64,000 nt of DNA. Source: Actinomycetota bacterium. Lineage in GTDB: Bacteria > Actinomycetota > Actinomycetes > Actinomycetales > Microbacteriaceae. Where the stretch lies: positions 124,001 through 188,000 of the forward strand of contig CANFSP010000001.1 of the NCBI GenBank assembly GCA_947449765.1. Direction: 5' to 3'. Below, in pieces: positions 27,614-36,781 of this stretch. The notes beneath the pieces were generated by a model. It did not search any database, was not told where the DNA came from, and saw only the letters and a list, made by a program, of their open reading frames with translations. Position 1 is the first letter of the stretch. Each line of letters starts with the position of its first letter. A program made the position numbers and the translations under genes.

Positions 27614-28273
27614 TTGATTACGATGACTCACGATTCCGCACAGAGAGCCGAAGCTCAGGGTGACCCTCAGGCTGAGGTCGCCGAAGCGCTCGCCGAGGCA
27701 AAGCGAACGCTTTTTGTGGAGCAGGCAATGCCGCTGATTGACCAGTTGTACGGTCACGCGATGCGCAAGACCGGCAATCCGGCGGACGCCAATGACCTGG
27801 TGCAAGAGACCTATCTCAAAGCCTTTGCGGCGTTTGACTCGTTCGAACAGGGCACCAACATCAAAGCGTGGCTCCACCGCATTCTCGAGAACACCTTCAT
27901 CAACAACTACCGAAAGTCCTCGCGTGAGCCCTTTCAGCGCTCTGTCGAGGAGCTCGAGGATTGGCAACTCGGCGAGGCCGAGTCGCGCACGGCAATGTCG
28001 ACCAGGTCCGCTGAGGCCGAGGCTATTGACAACATGCCGGCTGGGGTCGTGACGGATGCACTGCACGCGCTACCAGAGGAATTTCGCGTCGCCGTTTTTC
28101 TTGCCGACGTTCAAGGCTTTTCGTACCAAGAAATCGCCGAGATCATGGGCACCCCGACCGGTACCGTGATGAGCCGCTTGCACCGCGGTCGTCGCCTGCT
28201 GCGGGAACAATTGACCGATTACGCACGCGAACAGGGAATCGCGGTCAGCACCACCGGAGGAAAAAATGGCTGA
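27614..28273 (+). CDS. sigH: ECF sigma factor SigH/SigR (thiol-oxidative stress)
   Basis: Group IV sigma factor controlling thioredoxin, proteolysis and thiol-stress genes; held inactive by RsrA. Region 2 ([31 protein letters not shown]) and region 4 ([44 protein letters not shown]) are intact. The start is either TTG 27614, with GGGAGG at 27601-27606 well spaced, or ATG 27623; I give the TTG (219 residues) because the transcript from the SigH-type promoter would carry that Shine-Dalgarno. It overlaps rsrA by 8 bases. Confidence 0.93.
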   Translation: MITMTHDSAQRAEAQGDPQAEVAEALAEAKRTLFVEQAMPLIDQLYGHAMRKTGNPADANDLVQETYLKAFAAFDSFEQGTNIKAWLHRILENTFINNYRKSSREPFQRSVEELEDWQLGEAESRTAMSTRSAEAEAIDNMPAGVVTDALHALPEEFRVAVFLADVQGFSYQEIAEIMGTPTGTVMSRLHRGRRLLREQLTDYAREQGIAVSTTGGKNG

Positions 28274-28505
28274 TTGTGGCTGCGAGAAAGCTAAAAAGGA
28301 CCTCGAAGAGTACCTGCACAACGAGCTGTGCAGTGAAGAGGCGACCGACATTCGCGAACACATCGAGACGTGCGCCGACTGTCAAACCGACCAGCGACTG
28401 CAAGTTGTGTTGCGTGAAGCGGTGCAGCGTGCCTGCGATGAGACCGCACCCGAAGAGCTTCGCTTTCAAGTGATGGCCAAACTTCGGGACATGCAGGCGC
28501 ACTAA
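28266..28505 (+). CDS. rsrA: Zinc-containing redox anti-sigma factor RsrA
   Basis: Binds and inhibits SigH; oxidation of its thiols releases the sigma factor. The protein is 79 residues. The ZAS motif H-x3-C-x2-C is His32-Cys36-Cys39, and Cys6 lies 26 residues before the His, the same spacing as Cys11 in Streptomyces RsrA. Additional Cys4 and Cys22 are present. ATG 28266 overlaps the sigH stop, implying coupled translation and fixed stoichiometry. Confidence 0.93.
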   Translation: MADCGCEKAKKDLEEYLHNELCSEEATDIREHIETCADCQTDQRLQVVLREAVQRACDETAPEELRFQVMAKLRDMQAH

Positions 28506-28546
28506 CGCCAGTTGTGTAGCGCGCGAGCGCCAGTTGTGTAGCGCGC
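28506..28546. repeat. Two copies of a 19-bp repeat after rsrA
   Basis: CGCCAGTTGTGTAGCGCGC at 28506-28524 and 28528-28546. The second copy provides the left arm of the terminator hairpin. Confidence 0.8.
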
Positions 28547-28559
28547 TAGCGCGCCACAC
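28536..28559. terminator. Bidirectional terminator hairpin between rsrA and kgd
   Basis: GTGTAGCGCGC-TA-GCGCGCCACAC forms an 11-base stem with one A/C mismatch, containing the perfect palindrome GCGCGCTAGCGCGC (28541-28554). It lies between convergent rsrA and kgd. Confidence 0.65.
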
Positions 28560-28574
28560 TGAGGTGACCCTGGG

Positions 28575-31500
28575 TTAGAAGCTCAGCGCCTCACCCAGGA
28601 TGGCCGTTGCTTCGACCGCGTGGCGCTTGGCACTACCGGCTGCCGGTGACGCGGCGGCTGGGCGAGACACATTACGCACGGTGCGTGATCCCAGGAACGG
28701 TGCCACCTCCATGGCGATGAACTGCCACGCGCCCTGGTTTGCCGGCTCATCCTGGAACCAGACGAGTTCGGCGTTCGGGTAGGTGTCCAGAACAGCTTTG
28801 AGTTCGTCAATCGGTGCCGGGTAGAACTGCTCCATGCGCACGACCGCAACCTGAGTGTCTCCGGTTTTCGCGATTTCAGCCATGAGGTCGTGGTAGGGCT
28901 TGCCTGCGGTGATGATGACGCGTTTCACCTTGGCCCGATCAAGCGCCCTCGCGTCGTCAATCACCGTTTCAAACCCACCGCTGATGAATTCCTCAACCGG
29001 CGAAGCGGCGTCGCGAAGTCGAAGCATCGCTTTCGGAGTGAAGACAATCAGTGGTCGGCGTGGACGAGCGTAAGCCTGACGACGCAGCAGGTGGAAGTAG
29101 GAAGCCGGCGTTGACGGGCGTGCCACAATCATGTTGTTTTCGGCACACATTTGGAGGTAGCGCTCCATGCGGGCGGATGAGTGGTCCGGACCTTGGCCCT
29201 CGTAGCCGTGCGGCAGGAGCAGAACCACGGATGAGCGCTGACCCCACTTTTGCTCGGAGGATGAGATGTACTCGTCGATGACGGATTGTGCGCCGTCGGC
29301 GAAGTCACCGAACTGCGCTTCCCACAGCACGAGAGCATCCTCACGCTGAACCGAGTAGCCGTACTCGAAGCCCATCACCGCGTATTCGCTGAGCAAGGAG
29401 TCATAGATCCAGAAGCGTCCCTGGTCTTCGGCGAGGTTCACCAGCGGGAGCCATTCCTGACCGTTCTCGCGGTCGTGGAAGATCGCGTGGCGCTGAACAA
29501 ATGTGCCACGCCTGACATCCTGACCGGTGATTCGAACGGGCTTGCCCTCGAGCAGAATCGAACCGAAGGCGAGGAGTTCGCCGAATCCCCAGTCGATGCC
29601 GCCGAGGCGACTCATCTCGACGCGCTTTTCGATGAGCTGCTGAAGCTTCGGGTGAACCGTGAATCCCGGGGGAACGTTGTTGAACGCGTCGCCAATGCGG
29701 TGGATGACGGAAACATCAACCGCGGTGTTTTGTGGAACGACAACCTCGCTCGACGGTGGCGTGCTCGACGTGACACCCGTGGTGGCTCCGTGTCCAGATT
29801 GCGCGGCATGAGTTTCGGCAAACGCGGTTTCGAGCTGGGACTGGAAGTCAGCCTGCGCCTTGTCGAACTCTTCTTGAGTGATGTCGCCGCGACCCACGAG
29901 TGCCTCGGTGTACAGACGACGCACCGAGCGCTTGGCTTCGATGAGGTTGTACATCAGTGGCTGCGTCATCGAGGGATCGTCACCCTCGTTGTGTCCGCGA
30001 CGGCGGTAGCACACGATGTCGATGACCACGTCTTTTTTGAACTTCTGACGGTACTCGAAGGCAAGTTGGGCCACGCGAACGACGGCTTCAGGGTCATCGC
30101 CATTGACGTGCCACACCGGAGCCTGAATCACCTTGGCAACATCTGTGGAGTACACCGAGGTGCGCGACTCCCAGGGAAGTGTCGTGAATCCGACCTGGTT
30201 GTTGACGACCACGTGGATGGTGCCTCCGATGCGGTAGCCACGCAGCTGTGACATCTGAAGACCCTCGTAGACCACACCCTGTCCAGCCATCGCTGCGTCA
30301 CCGTGGACGAGAATAGGCAGGGTTGTGAAGGTACCGATTGGTTTGAGGTCCTGTTTGGCACGCGTGATGCCCTGAAGAACGGTGTTGACCGTCTCGAGGT
30401 GCGAAGGGTTAGCCGCCAACGAGACCGGAATTTGCTTACCGTTTGGTGCGGTGAACATTCCTTCGGTGCCGAGGTGGTACTTGACGTCACCGGATCCCTG
30501 AACCGTACTGGTGTCAGTCGTACCCTCAAACTCACGGAAGATTTGTCCGTACGTCTTGCCTGCGATGTTGGTCAACACATTGAGACGACCGCGGTGAGCC
30601 ATACCGATGTCGACGCCGTCGAGCTCTGCTTCAGCGGCCTCCAGGATGATGGCGTCGATAAACGGGATGAGCGACTCGCCACCTTCGAGACTGAAGCGCT
30701 TCTGACCGACGTACTTGGTTTGCAGGAAGGTTTCGAAGGCCTCAGCCTCGTTGAGTTTGCCGAGGATGCGCAGCTGCTCGTCGTGGCCGGGCTTCTCGTA
30801 GGGGCGCTCAACTTTCGCCTGGATCCAGCGACGTTCTTCCGGATCTTGGATGTACATGTACTCCAGACCGACTGTGCGGCAGTAGGAGTCGCGCAGTACG
30901 CCGAGGATCTTGCGCAGCGGAGCCGTCTTTTCGCCGGTTACCCCACCGGTGACGAATTCGCGGTCGAGGTCCCACAGCGTCAGGCCGTGGCTCTCGATTT
31001 CGAGGTCGGGGTGCGAGCGCTGTTGGTACTCAAGCGGGTCGATGTCGGCCATGAGGTGTCCGCGCTCGCGGAAGGCCTGAATGAGTTCTTGAACGCGTGC
31101 CGTCTTGTTGACGCCTGACCCTTTGTCGACGGAAACGTCATTAGCCCACTGGATGGGCTTGTAGGGAATTCGCAGGGCCGCGAAGATTTCTTCGTAGAAA
31201 TTCCGCTGACCGATAAGGAGTTCGTGCACCTTCTTGAGGAACTCGCCGGAACCAGCCCCCTGAATGACGCGGTGGTCATAGGTCGACGTGAGGGTGAGGA
31301 TTTTTCCGATTGCCAGATCCGTCAGCGTCTTTTCACTCGCGCCCTGGAACTCTGCGGGGTAGTCCAGCGCTCCCGCCCCGATGATGCAGCCCTGACCTTT
31401 CATGAGCCGCGGTACGGAGTGGTTTGTTCCGATGCCACCCGGGTTGGTGAGGGAAACGGTGATGCCCTTAAAGTCATCGGCAACGAGCTTGTTGTTTCGC

Positions 31501-32270
31501 GCGCGGGCAACCAAGTCCTCATACGCGGCGAGGTACTGATCGAATGTCATCGTGTCGGCACGTGAAATGCCGGGCACCATCAGGGCACGGGAGCCATCTG
31601 GCTTGGGGACATCCACGGCGAGACCGAGGGTGACGTGGGCGCACTGCACCACGGACGGCTTGCCATCGATTTCGTCGTAGTAGACGTTTTGGCTGGGGAA
31701 CTCTTTGAGCGCGCGGACAATCGCCCAGCCGAGAATGTGCGTGAACGACACCTTGCCGCCTCGGCGGCGTGAGAGGTGATTGTTGATGACAATGCGGTTG
31801 TCGATGAGTAATTTGGCGGGGACGGCGCGCACGCTCGTCGCGGTGGGTACCGTGATCGAGGCGTCCATGTTGGCCGCGAGCGTCTTAGGCATTCCTTTGA
31901 GGACGGTGACCACGTCTTGCTCGTTGGATTCGGCGGCGCCGAGCCCATCGATCAGTGGGGCGTCCGCCGGGATGGGATTGGCCTTCGCGGGAACGGACGT
32001 GGTTCGAGCAACGGGCTGCGAGCCGGTAGTGGTCGGAACAGTCGCGGTTGTTTCCGTAGGTGAAGCATTCGTTGCGGCAACGGGGGCTGACTTGTTCACC
32101 GCAACGGCGGGGGTCTGGGCTCCGGTGCTGGCGCCGTACTTATCGAGAGTCGGCCACCATGACGCGTCTACTGAGTTTTTGTCGACGACATATTTTTCGT
32201 ACAGCTCCTCGACGAGCCAAATGTTTTCGCCGAACTCGTCGGCTTTGCCAGTTTCAGTAGTGCTGGACAC
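28575..32270 (-). CDS. kgd: Multifunctional 2-oxoglutarate dehydrogenase E1/E2 (Kgd/OdhA)
   Basis: Actinobacterial TCA-cycle enzyme that decarboxylates 2-oxoglutarate and feeds the dehydrogenase complex. The single chain of 1231 residues has a short N-terminal helix (ENIWLVEELYEKY), an Ala/Thr/Pro linker to about residue 110, and an E2-type acyltransferase domain with DHRVIQGAGSG near residue 332. The ThDP-dependent E1 follows, with GMAHRGRLNVL near 556 and CYRRRGHNEGDDPS near 755. No lipoyl domain is present, as expected for this class. It starts with GTG 32270 and no clear Shine-Dalgarno; divergent from the CNNM gene pair over 136 bases. Confidence 0.97.
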   Translation of the reverse strand: MSSTTETGKADEFGENIWLVEELYEKYVVDKNSVDASWWPTLDKYGASTGAQTPAVAVNKSAPVAATNASPTETTATVPTTTGSQPVARTTSVPAKANPIPADAPLIDGLGAAESNEQDVVTVLKGMPKTLAANMDASITVPTATSVRAVPAKLLIDNRIVINNHLSRRRGGKVSFTHILGWAIVRALKEFPSQNVYYDEIDGKPSVVQCAHVTLGLAVDVPKPDGSRALMVPGISRADTMTFDQYLAAYEDLVARARNNKLVADDFKGITVSLTNPGGIGTNHSVPRLMKGQGCIIGAGALDYPAEFQGASEKTLTDLAIGKILTLTSTYDHRVIQGAGSGEFLKKVHELLIGQRNFYEEIFAALRIPYKPIQWANDVSVDKGSGVNKTARVQELIQAFRERGHLMADIDPLEYQQRSHPDLEIESHGLTLWDLDREFVTGGVTGEKTAPLRKILGVLRDSYCRTVGLEYMYIQDPEERRWIQAKVERPYEKPGHDEQLRILGKLNEAEAFETFLQTKYVGQKRFSLEGGESLIPFIDAIILEAAEAELDGVDIGMAHRGRLNVLTNIAGKTYGQIFREFEGTTDTSTVQGSGDVKYHLGTEGMFTAPNGKQIPVSLAANPSHLETVNTVLQGITRAKQDLKPIGTFTTLPILVHGDAAMAGQGVVYEGLQMSQLRGYRIGGTIHVVVNNQVGFTTLPWESRTSVYSTDVAKVIQAPVWHVNGDDPEAVVRVAQLAFEYRQKFKKDVVIDIVCYRRRGHNEGDDPSMTQPLMYNLIEAKRSVRRLYTEALVGRGDITQEEFDKAQADFQSQLETAFAETHAAQSGHGATTGVTSSTPPSSEVVVPQNTAVDVSVIHRIGDAFNNVPPGFTVHPKLQQLIEKRVEMSRLGGIDWGFGELLAFGSILLEGKPVRITGQDVRRGTFVQRHAIFHDRENGQEWLPLVNLAEDQGRFWIYDSLLSEYAVMGFEYGYSVQREDALVLWEAQFGDFADGAQSVIDEYISSSEQKWGQRSSVVLLLPHGYEGQGPDHSSARMERYLQMCAENNMIVARPSTPASYFHLLRRQAYARPRRPLIVFTPKAMLRLRDAASPVEEFISGGFETVIDDARALDRAKVKRVIITAGKPYHDLMAEIAKTGDTQVAVVRMEQFYPAPIDELKAVLDTYPNAELVWFQDEPANQGAWQFIAMEVAPFLGSRTVRNVSRPAAASPAAGSAKRHAVEATAILGEALSF

Positions 32271-32394
32271 GGCTTTGTCGCCCTATCTTTCGTTGGATTT
32301 TCCGCAAACAACCAGCTGACAGGCGCTGGTAAAAATGACCTCTAATAGACTAGTCCTCCCCTCACGACGTCACGACCCGCGAGAGTCTCCTCGG

Positions 32395-32400
32395 TAAAGT
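32395..32400 (+). promoter_or_regulatory. Putative -10 element (TAAAGT) of the first CNNM gene
   Basis: TAAAGT, 6 bases, then ATG 32407; no Shine-Dalgarno. Same leaderless geometry as secA. Confidence 0.45.
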
Positions 32401-32406
32401 AAAAAC

Positions 32407-33723
32407 ATGTGGGAGCCGTGGCTGATGTTCGCGGCCGGTGTCGTGCTCACGGGCGCGACCGGAATGTTTGTTGCCGCTGAGTTTTCGCTGGTGACCCTGA
32501 ACCGCCCCGAGCTCGAGAGCATGCGTGACAATGGGACGAAGGGCCTGGGGCTCATCATCCGAGCCCTGCGCAAGACGCTCACCCACATCTCGGCGGCCCA
32601 ACTCGGCATCACCCTGACCACCTTGCTCACGGGTTTCCTGATGGAACCCGCACTGAGCAGTCTGCTCGACCCACTTTTCACGGGGTGGGGGATGACGGTG
32701 GCTGCGGCACACATCGTCGCGGGCATCCTCGCCGTCGTCGTTGCCACGATTTTGTCGATGGTCATCGGCGAACTCATCCCCAAGGCATTCGCGCTCACGG
32801 TTCCTCTCAAGACGGCCCGGTTTGTCATCGCGTTCCAAACGGCCTTTACGTTCGTGTTTTTGCCGGTGGTCCGCGTGTTCAACCGGGCGTCAAATGGTGT
32901 CGTGCGCGCATTCGGGATTGAGCCGAAAGAAGAACTCTCCGAGGCGAGGTCGTCGGATGAACTCGCATCCATCGTGGCTCGATCAGCAGAAGCTGGCCTG
33001 CTCGAACGTGACACCGCAACACTGTTGGGTCGAACCCTCGCGTTTAGTGAGTTGACGGCGGGCGATGTGATGACGCCCCGCCTGCAGGTGACGAGTGTCG
33101 GCCCGCAGGAGTCGGTCGTCGCGGTTCTCGAGCGTGCGCGCGCCACGGGGTACTCGCGCTTTCCTGTGGTTGACGAGGGATTAGACGACGTGATTGGCGT
33201 CGTGCACGTGAAATATGCCGTTGCGGTGCCGCGCGATCGTCGTGCTGACGTTCCCATTTCGGCAATCATGACCGAGCAGACACTGCGTGTTCCCGACACG
33301 ATGAACCTGGATGTCTTACTCACTGAACTTCGAGCAAAGGGCTACCAGCTTGCGGTCGTGGTCGATGAATACGGTGGCACCGCCGGTATCACCACGCTCG
33401 AAGACCTAGTTGAGGAGCTCGTTGGTGAGGTGCGTGACGAACACGATCGCACCCGCGCCGGTGTCGTTGCCCGAGATGACAGCATCAGTTTTCCTGGAGG
33501 TTTGCGGCCGGACGAGTTGGCGCAGCAAACCGGCGTGGTGATTCCTGAAGACGGTCCCTACGAGACGGTTGCCGGCTACGTGCTCAGCCTGCTCGGTCGA
33601 ATCCCCGCCGTCGGCGATGAAGCCAGCGACGAGCACGGCACCTACCGTGTCATACACATGGATGGGCGACGCATCGATCGCCTGCGGTTCATCCCACTCG
33701 TGAGGGATGGTGACGACGAGTGA
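32407..33723 (+). CDS. CNNM/CorC-HlyC family membrane protein
   Basis: Protein of 438 residues: an N-terminal CNNM (DUF21) membrane domain with three to four helices (about 1-190, including [16 protein letters not shown]), a paired CBS domain (about 210-335, [10 protein letters not shown] and [26 protein letters not shown]), and a C-terminal CorC/HlyC domain. Bacterial members are linked to magnesium and cobalt efflux or homeostasis. The old name hemolysin is misleading. The stop overlaps the next gene (GTGA). Confidence 0.92.
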   Translation: MWEPWLMFAAGVVLTGATGMFVAAEFSLVTLNRPELESMRDNGTKGLGLIIRALRKTLTHISAAQLGITLTTLLTGFLMEPALSSLLDPLFTGWGMTVAAAHIVAGILAVVVATILSMVIGELIPKAFALTVPLKTARFVIAFQTAFTFVFLPVVRVFNRASNGVVRAFGIEPKEELSEARSSDELASIVARSAEAGLLERDTATLLGRTLAFSELTAGDVMTPRLQVTSVGPQESVVAVLERARATGYSRFPVVDEGLDDVIGVVHVKYAVAVPRDRRADVPISAIMTEQTLRVPDTMNLDVLLTELRAKGYQLAVVVDEYGGTAGITTLEDLVEELVGEVRDEHDRTRAGVVARDDSISFPGGLRPDELAQQTGVVIPEDGPYETVAGYVLSLLGRIPAVGDEASDEHGTYRVIHMDGRRIDRLRFIPLVRDGDDE

Positions 33724-34760
33724 ACGACTGGATAGGCATCGTGTGGCTGGTCGTGTTGCTGCTCGTGAACGCGTTTTTTGTTGCGGCCGAGTTCGCCGTG
33801 GTCTCGGCTCGTCGATCGCAGATTGAACCCCGCGCTGCCGACGGGAAGCGCTCCGCGATTGTCGCGCTCTGGGCGCTTGAGCACGCCGGACTCATGCTGG
33901 CCACCTGTCAGTTGGGAATCACGGTGGCTTCGCTGCTCATTCTCAACGTTGCCGAGCCGTCAATCCACCACCTCATTGAGACCGGTTTTGCATTCACCGG
34001 TCTTCCCGCGGATGTCCTGGGCGGGATCGGGTTTGCCGTGGCACTCATCGTGGTGACTTTTCTGCACGTCACCTTCGGTGAAATGGTGCCTAAGAATGCC
34101 TCGTTCTCGGTGCCCGATCGCGCACTCCTCATCCTCGCGACGCCGCTCGTATTTCTTGGTCGCGTTGTTCGTCCGATTATCTGGTTGCTCAATCTGACGG
34201 CCAATTCGGCGGTGCGGTTGTTCGGCCTCACGCCCCGTCAGGAGGCGAACAGCACGTTTACGCTCGAGCAGGTGGCGACCATCGTGTCTCATTCGCAGGC
34301 GGAGGGCACCCTCACGGATTCTTCGGCCACGCTCACAGCAGCCTTCGAATTCACCACCAAAAAGGCGAAGGATTCACTCGTGCCACTCGCGCACCTCGTG
34401 GCGCTCACCGCACCCGTGAGCGCCGCTGACGTGGAGCTCGCGGTGACCAAACACGGGTTCTCGCGCTACGTCGTGGTCGGGCCGACCGGCGAGCTCACCG
34501 GCTACATCCACCTCAAGGACATCTTGGACGACGATGTGACGGGAACTCGCACGGGTGTGGTGCCTGAGAAGCGCATCCGCCGACTCGAAGCGGTGCACGC
34601 CGACATGGACCTTGAGGATGCCCTCGCTCTGCTACAGCGCACCGGCGCGCACCTCGCCCGCGTCTTTGATGAACACGGTGAGACACTTGGCGTGCTCTTC
34701 TTGGAAGACATCATCGAAGAGCTCGTTGGTGAGGTCAACGACGCCACCCGCCGCAGCTAG
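33720..34760 (+). CDS. CNNM family membrane protein, short paralogue
   Basis: Protein of 346 residues, paralogous to the preceding gene and coupled to it by a 4-base overlap (GTG 33720). CNNM membrane domain at residues 1-180 (FFVAAEFAVVSARR, FGEMVPKNASFS) and a CBS pair to the end (GETLGVLFLEDIIEELVGEVND). It stops after the CBS pair and lacks the CorC/HlyC domain of its partner. Such long-plus-short tandem pairs are usual in Actinobacteria and may form a hetero-oligomer; that is inference. Confidence 0.9.
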   Translation: MNDWIGIVWLVVLLLVNAFFVAAEFAVVSARRSQIEPRAADGKRSAIVALWALEHAGLMLATCQLGITVASLLILNVAEPSIHHLIETGFAFTGLPADVLGGIGFAVALIVVTFLHVTFGEMVPKNASFSVPDRALLILATPLVFLGRVVRPIIWLLNLTANSAVRLFGLTPRQEANSTFTLEQVATIVSHSQAEGTLTDSSATLTAAFEFTTKKAKDSLVPLAHLVALTAPVSAADVELAVTKHGFSRYVVVGPTGELTGYIHLKDILDDDVTGTRTGVVPEKRIRRLEAVHADMDLEDALALLQRTGAHLARVFDEHGETLGVLFLEDIIEELVGEVNDATRRS

Positions 34761-34790
34761 GCCAGCGCCCTCGACCGGGACGAAAAGACG

Positions 34791-35885
34791 TTAGCTCGTA
34801 GGGCGCGGACGTGCCCGCTTGTACTGCGGTGGCCAGTAGTCGATCTCGGCATTGAGCGCAACGGCCGCGCGCAGAGGCCAGTGCGGGTCACGCAAGCTTT
34901 CGCGCCCGATGAGCACCGCATCCGCTCGCTGCTCGTCGATGATGCTGTTCGCCAGTTCGAATTCCGTGATGAGACCCACTGCCGCAGTTGGCACCTGGGC
35001 GTGGTCTTTAATGAAGTGAGCCAGGGGCACTTGATATCCCGGGGAGACCGGAATCGTGACGCCGACAACGTTGCCACCACTCGAGATATCGAACATGTCG
35101 GCGCCCGCTTCGCGGCACCACGAGGCAACGCTCGCACACTCCTGCTCGTTCCAGCCTTCGGTGAGCCAGTCGGTTGCGGAAAAGCGGACGCCGATGACGA
35201 TGTCATCACCCACCGCGCGGCGCATATCGCGAACCGTGTCGACGAGTAATCGTGCACGATTTTCCAGGGGACCGCCGTATTGGTCATCGCGGAGGTTGCT
35301 CGCCGGGGAGAGAAACTCGTGCATCAGGTAACCGTGCGCCGCGTGGATTTCCAGAACTTGGAATCCGGCGTCAACAGCGCGCGTGGCCGCGGCGACAAAG
35401 TCTGACTGAACCCAAGTGATTTCTTCACTCGACATGGCTCGCGGAGCCCGGTAGGAGGGAAACTCGACCGCGCTCGGAGCGAGAGTTTCCCAGCCACCCT
35501 CGTCGAGCGGCATCGATCCGCTGTGTTCGAAGCCCCAGTCTGGCCAGATCGATGCTTTGCGACCAGCGTGCGCGAGTTGGACGCCGACGACAGCACCCTG
35601 GGACTTCACGAATGCGGTGATGGGTTTCCACGCTGCGACCTGCTCCTCGTTCCACAATCCGGTGTCGTGTGGCGAGATGCGTCCTTCGGGTGACACCGCA
35701 GTCGCTTCCGCGATGATCAGGCCGGCACCACCGACCGCCATAGCTCCGTAGTGCACCTGGTGCCACGCGCCGGGAACTCCGTCACGGTTGGTGCACGAGT
35801 ATTGGCACATTGGGGGAACCCACGCACGGTTTCGCATCGTGAGGTGGCGGATGGTGAACGGCGTGAACAGGGCGGGCTGGCTCAT
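34791..35885 (-). CDS. Old Yellow Enzyme-type NADH:flavin oxidoreductase (YqjM/NamA class)
   Basis: FMN-dependent ene-reductase of 364 residues, a TIM barrel reducing activated C=C bonds. PPMCQYS carries the redox-tuning Cys typical of YqjM-like enzymes; HAGRKAS and HAAHGYLMHEFLSP are flavin and substrate motifs; VIGRESLRDPHWPL closes the barrel. ATG 35885 is only 23 bases from the divergent nnrD start, and GATAGT or TAGTTT in that gap are the only candidate -10 elements. The physiological substrate is unknown; detoxification of electrophiles is usual. Confidence 0.92.
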   Translation of the reverse strand: MSQPALFTPFTIRHLTMRNRAWVPPMCQYSCTNRDGVPGAWHQVHYGAMAVGGAGLIIAEATAVSPEGRISPHDTGLWNEEQVAAWKPITAFVKSQGAVVGVQLAHAGRKASIWPDWGFEHSGSMPLDEGGWETLAPSAVEFPSYRAPRAMSSEEITWVQSDFVAAATRAVDAGFQVLEIHAAHGYLMHEFLSPASNLRDDQYGGPLENRARLLVDTVRDMRRAVGDDIVIGVRFSATDWLTEGWNEQECASVASWCREAGADMFDISSGGNVVGVTIPVSPGYQVPLAHFIKDHAQVPTAAVGLITEFELANSIIDEQRADAVLIGRESLRDPHWPLRAAVALNAEIDYWPPQYKRARPRPTS

Positions 35886-35895
35886 CCTTACAAAC

Positions 35896-35901
35896 TATCG
35901 T
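35896..35901 (+). promoter_or_regulatory. Putative -10 (TATCGT) of nnrD overlapping the divergent -10
   Basis: TATCGT, 7 bases, then ATG 35909. On the minus strand GATAGT (35894-35899) would serve the oxidoreductase gene, so the two promoters overlap within a 23-base gap. Confidence 0.4.
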
Positions 35902-35908
35902 TGTAATC

Positions 35909-36781
35909 ATGTCTGCGTCTGCCGAGCCGAAAGCATGGGATGCGCGCGAAACTCGCGCGTTCGTCGCGGTTCCCGGCGAACACGACGACAAGTATTCGCG
36001 CGGAGTGCTGACTCTCGCCACGGGTTCACTCGAGTATCCGGGCGCTGCGGTTCTCTCGGTTGAAGCCGCCTGTCGCACCGGTGTGGGAATGGCGCGCTAT
36101 GTGGGCCCGCCCGAACCGACCCGACTCGTCGTGGCGCGCCGTCCCGAGGTCGTCGTGCGGCCGGGGGCCACGAATGCGGTCGTTGCCGGGTCAGGGGTGG
36201 TGCGGGAGACAATCGACCCGAGCCAGCTGCTCGTCATCACCGAGGCCATCGCATCGCGTACGCCTCTCGTGTGCGATGCCGGTCTCCTCGAGGCAGAGTT
36301 TCTGGAACGGGTTCGCGATGCGGGCACGGCGTGCGTCATCACACCTCACGCAGCTGAGCTCGCGCGCGTGCTGAGTTCGCTCGGCGAATCCGTGAGCCCG
36401 CTCGACGTCAGCCGCGACCCCGAAGGAAGTAGCGCCCTCATCGCCGACCGGTTTGGCGTGGTCGTGTTGCTCAAGGGGTCACACACGCACATCGTTGGTC
36501 CCGACCTCGGACACGGCGCGCGCTTTCGCGCCCAAGTGTCCACCACAAATCATTGGATGGCGACCGCCGGAACGGGCGACGTGCTCGCCGGAATTCTCGG
36601 TGCGCTGATTGCCACTCAACACTCGCGTGTGCGTGAGGACCTGGCCGCTCTCGGCGGCGTCGCTGCCTCAGCCGCCTGGCTGCACGCGCGGGCAGGTGAG
36701 CTGGCTAGTGCCGGCGGGCCTCTCGTCGCGCTTGAGGTGGCGCAGTCGGTTTCCCGGGTTGTGACTGAGGTGCTCGCATGA
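35909..36781 (+). CDS. nnrD: ADP/ATP-dependent NAD(P)H-hydrate dehydratase
   Basis: Repairs hydrated NAD(P)H using a nucleotide. The protein is 290 residues with the ribokinase-like CARKD fold: TLATGSLEYPGAAVLSVEAA at the N-terminus, VITPHAAELARVL in the middle, and the signature GTGDVLAGILGALIA. The NnrE epimerase domain often fused to it is absent, so epimerisation must be encoded elsewhere or occur spontaneously. It is coupled to the next membrane gene by an ATGA overlap. Confidence 0.9.
   Translation: MSASAEPKAWDARETRAFVAVPGEHDDKYSRGVLTLATGSLEYPGAAVLSVEAACRTGVGMARYVGPPEPTRLVVARRPEVVVRPGATNAVVAGSGVVRETIDPSQLLVITEAIASRTPLVCDAGLLEAEFLERVRDAGTACVITPHAAELARVLSSLGESVSPLDVSRDPEGSSALIADRFGVVVLLKGSHTHIVGPDLGHGARFRAQVSTTNHWMATAGTGDVLAGILGALIATQHSRVREDLAALGGVAASAAWLHARAGELASAGGPLVALEVAQSVSRVVTEVLA

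Noticed and set aside
28575-32270. Artificial fusion of E2 and E1 genes
   Set aside because: The fused architecture is the normal actinobacterial Kgd/OdhA layout.
33720-34760. Truncated pseudogene of the CNNM/CorC gene
   Set aside because: The short form without the CorC domain is a standard tandem partner; frame, start overlap and CBS domains are intact.
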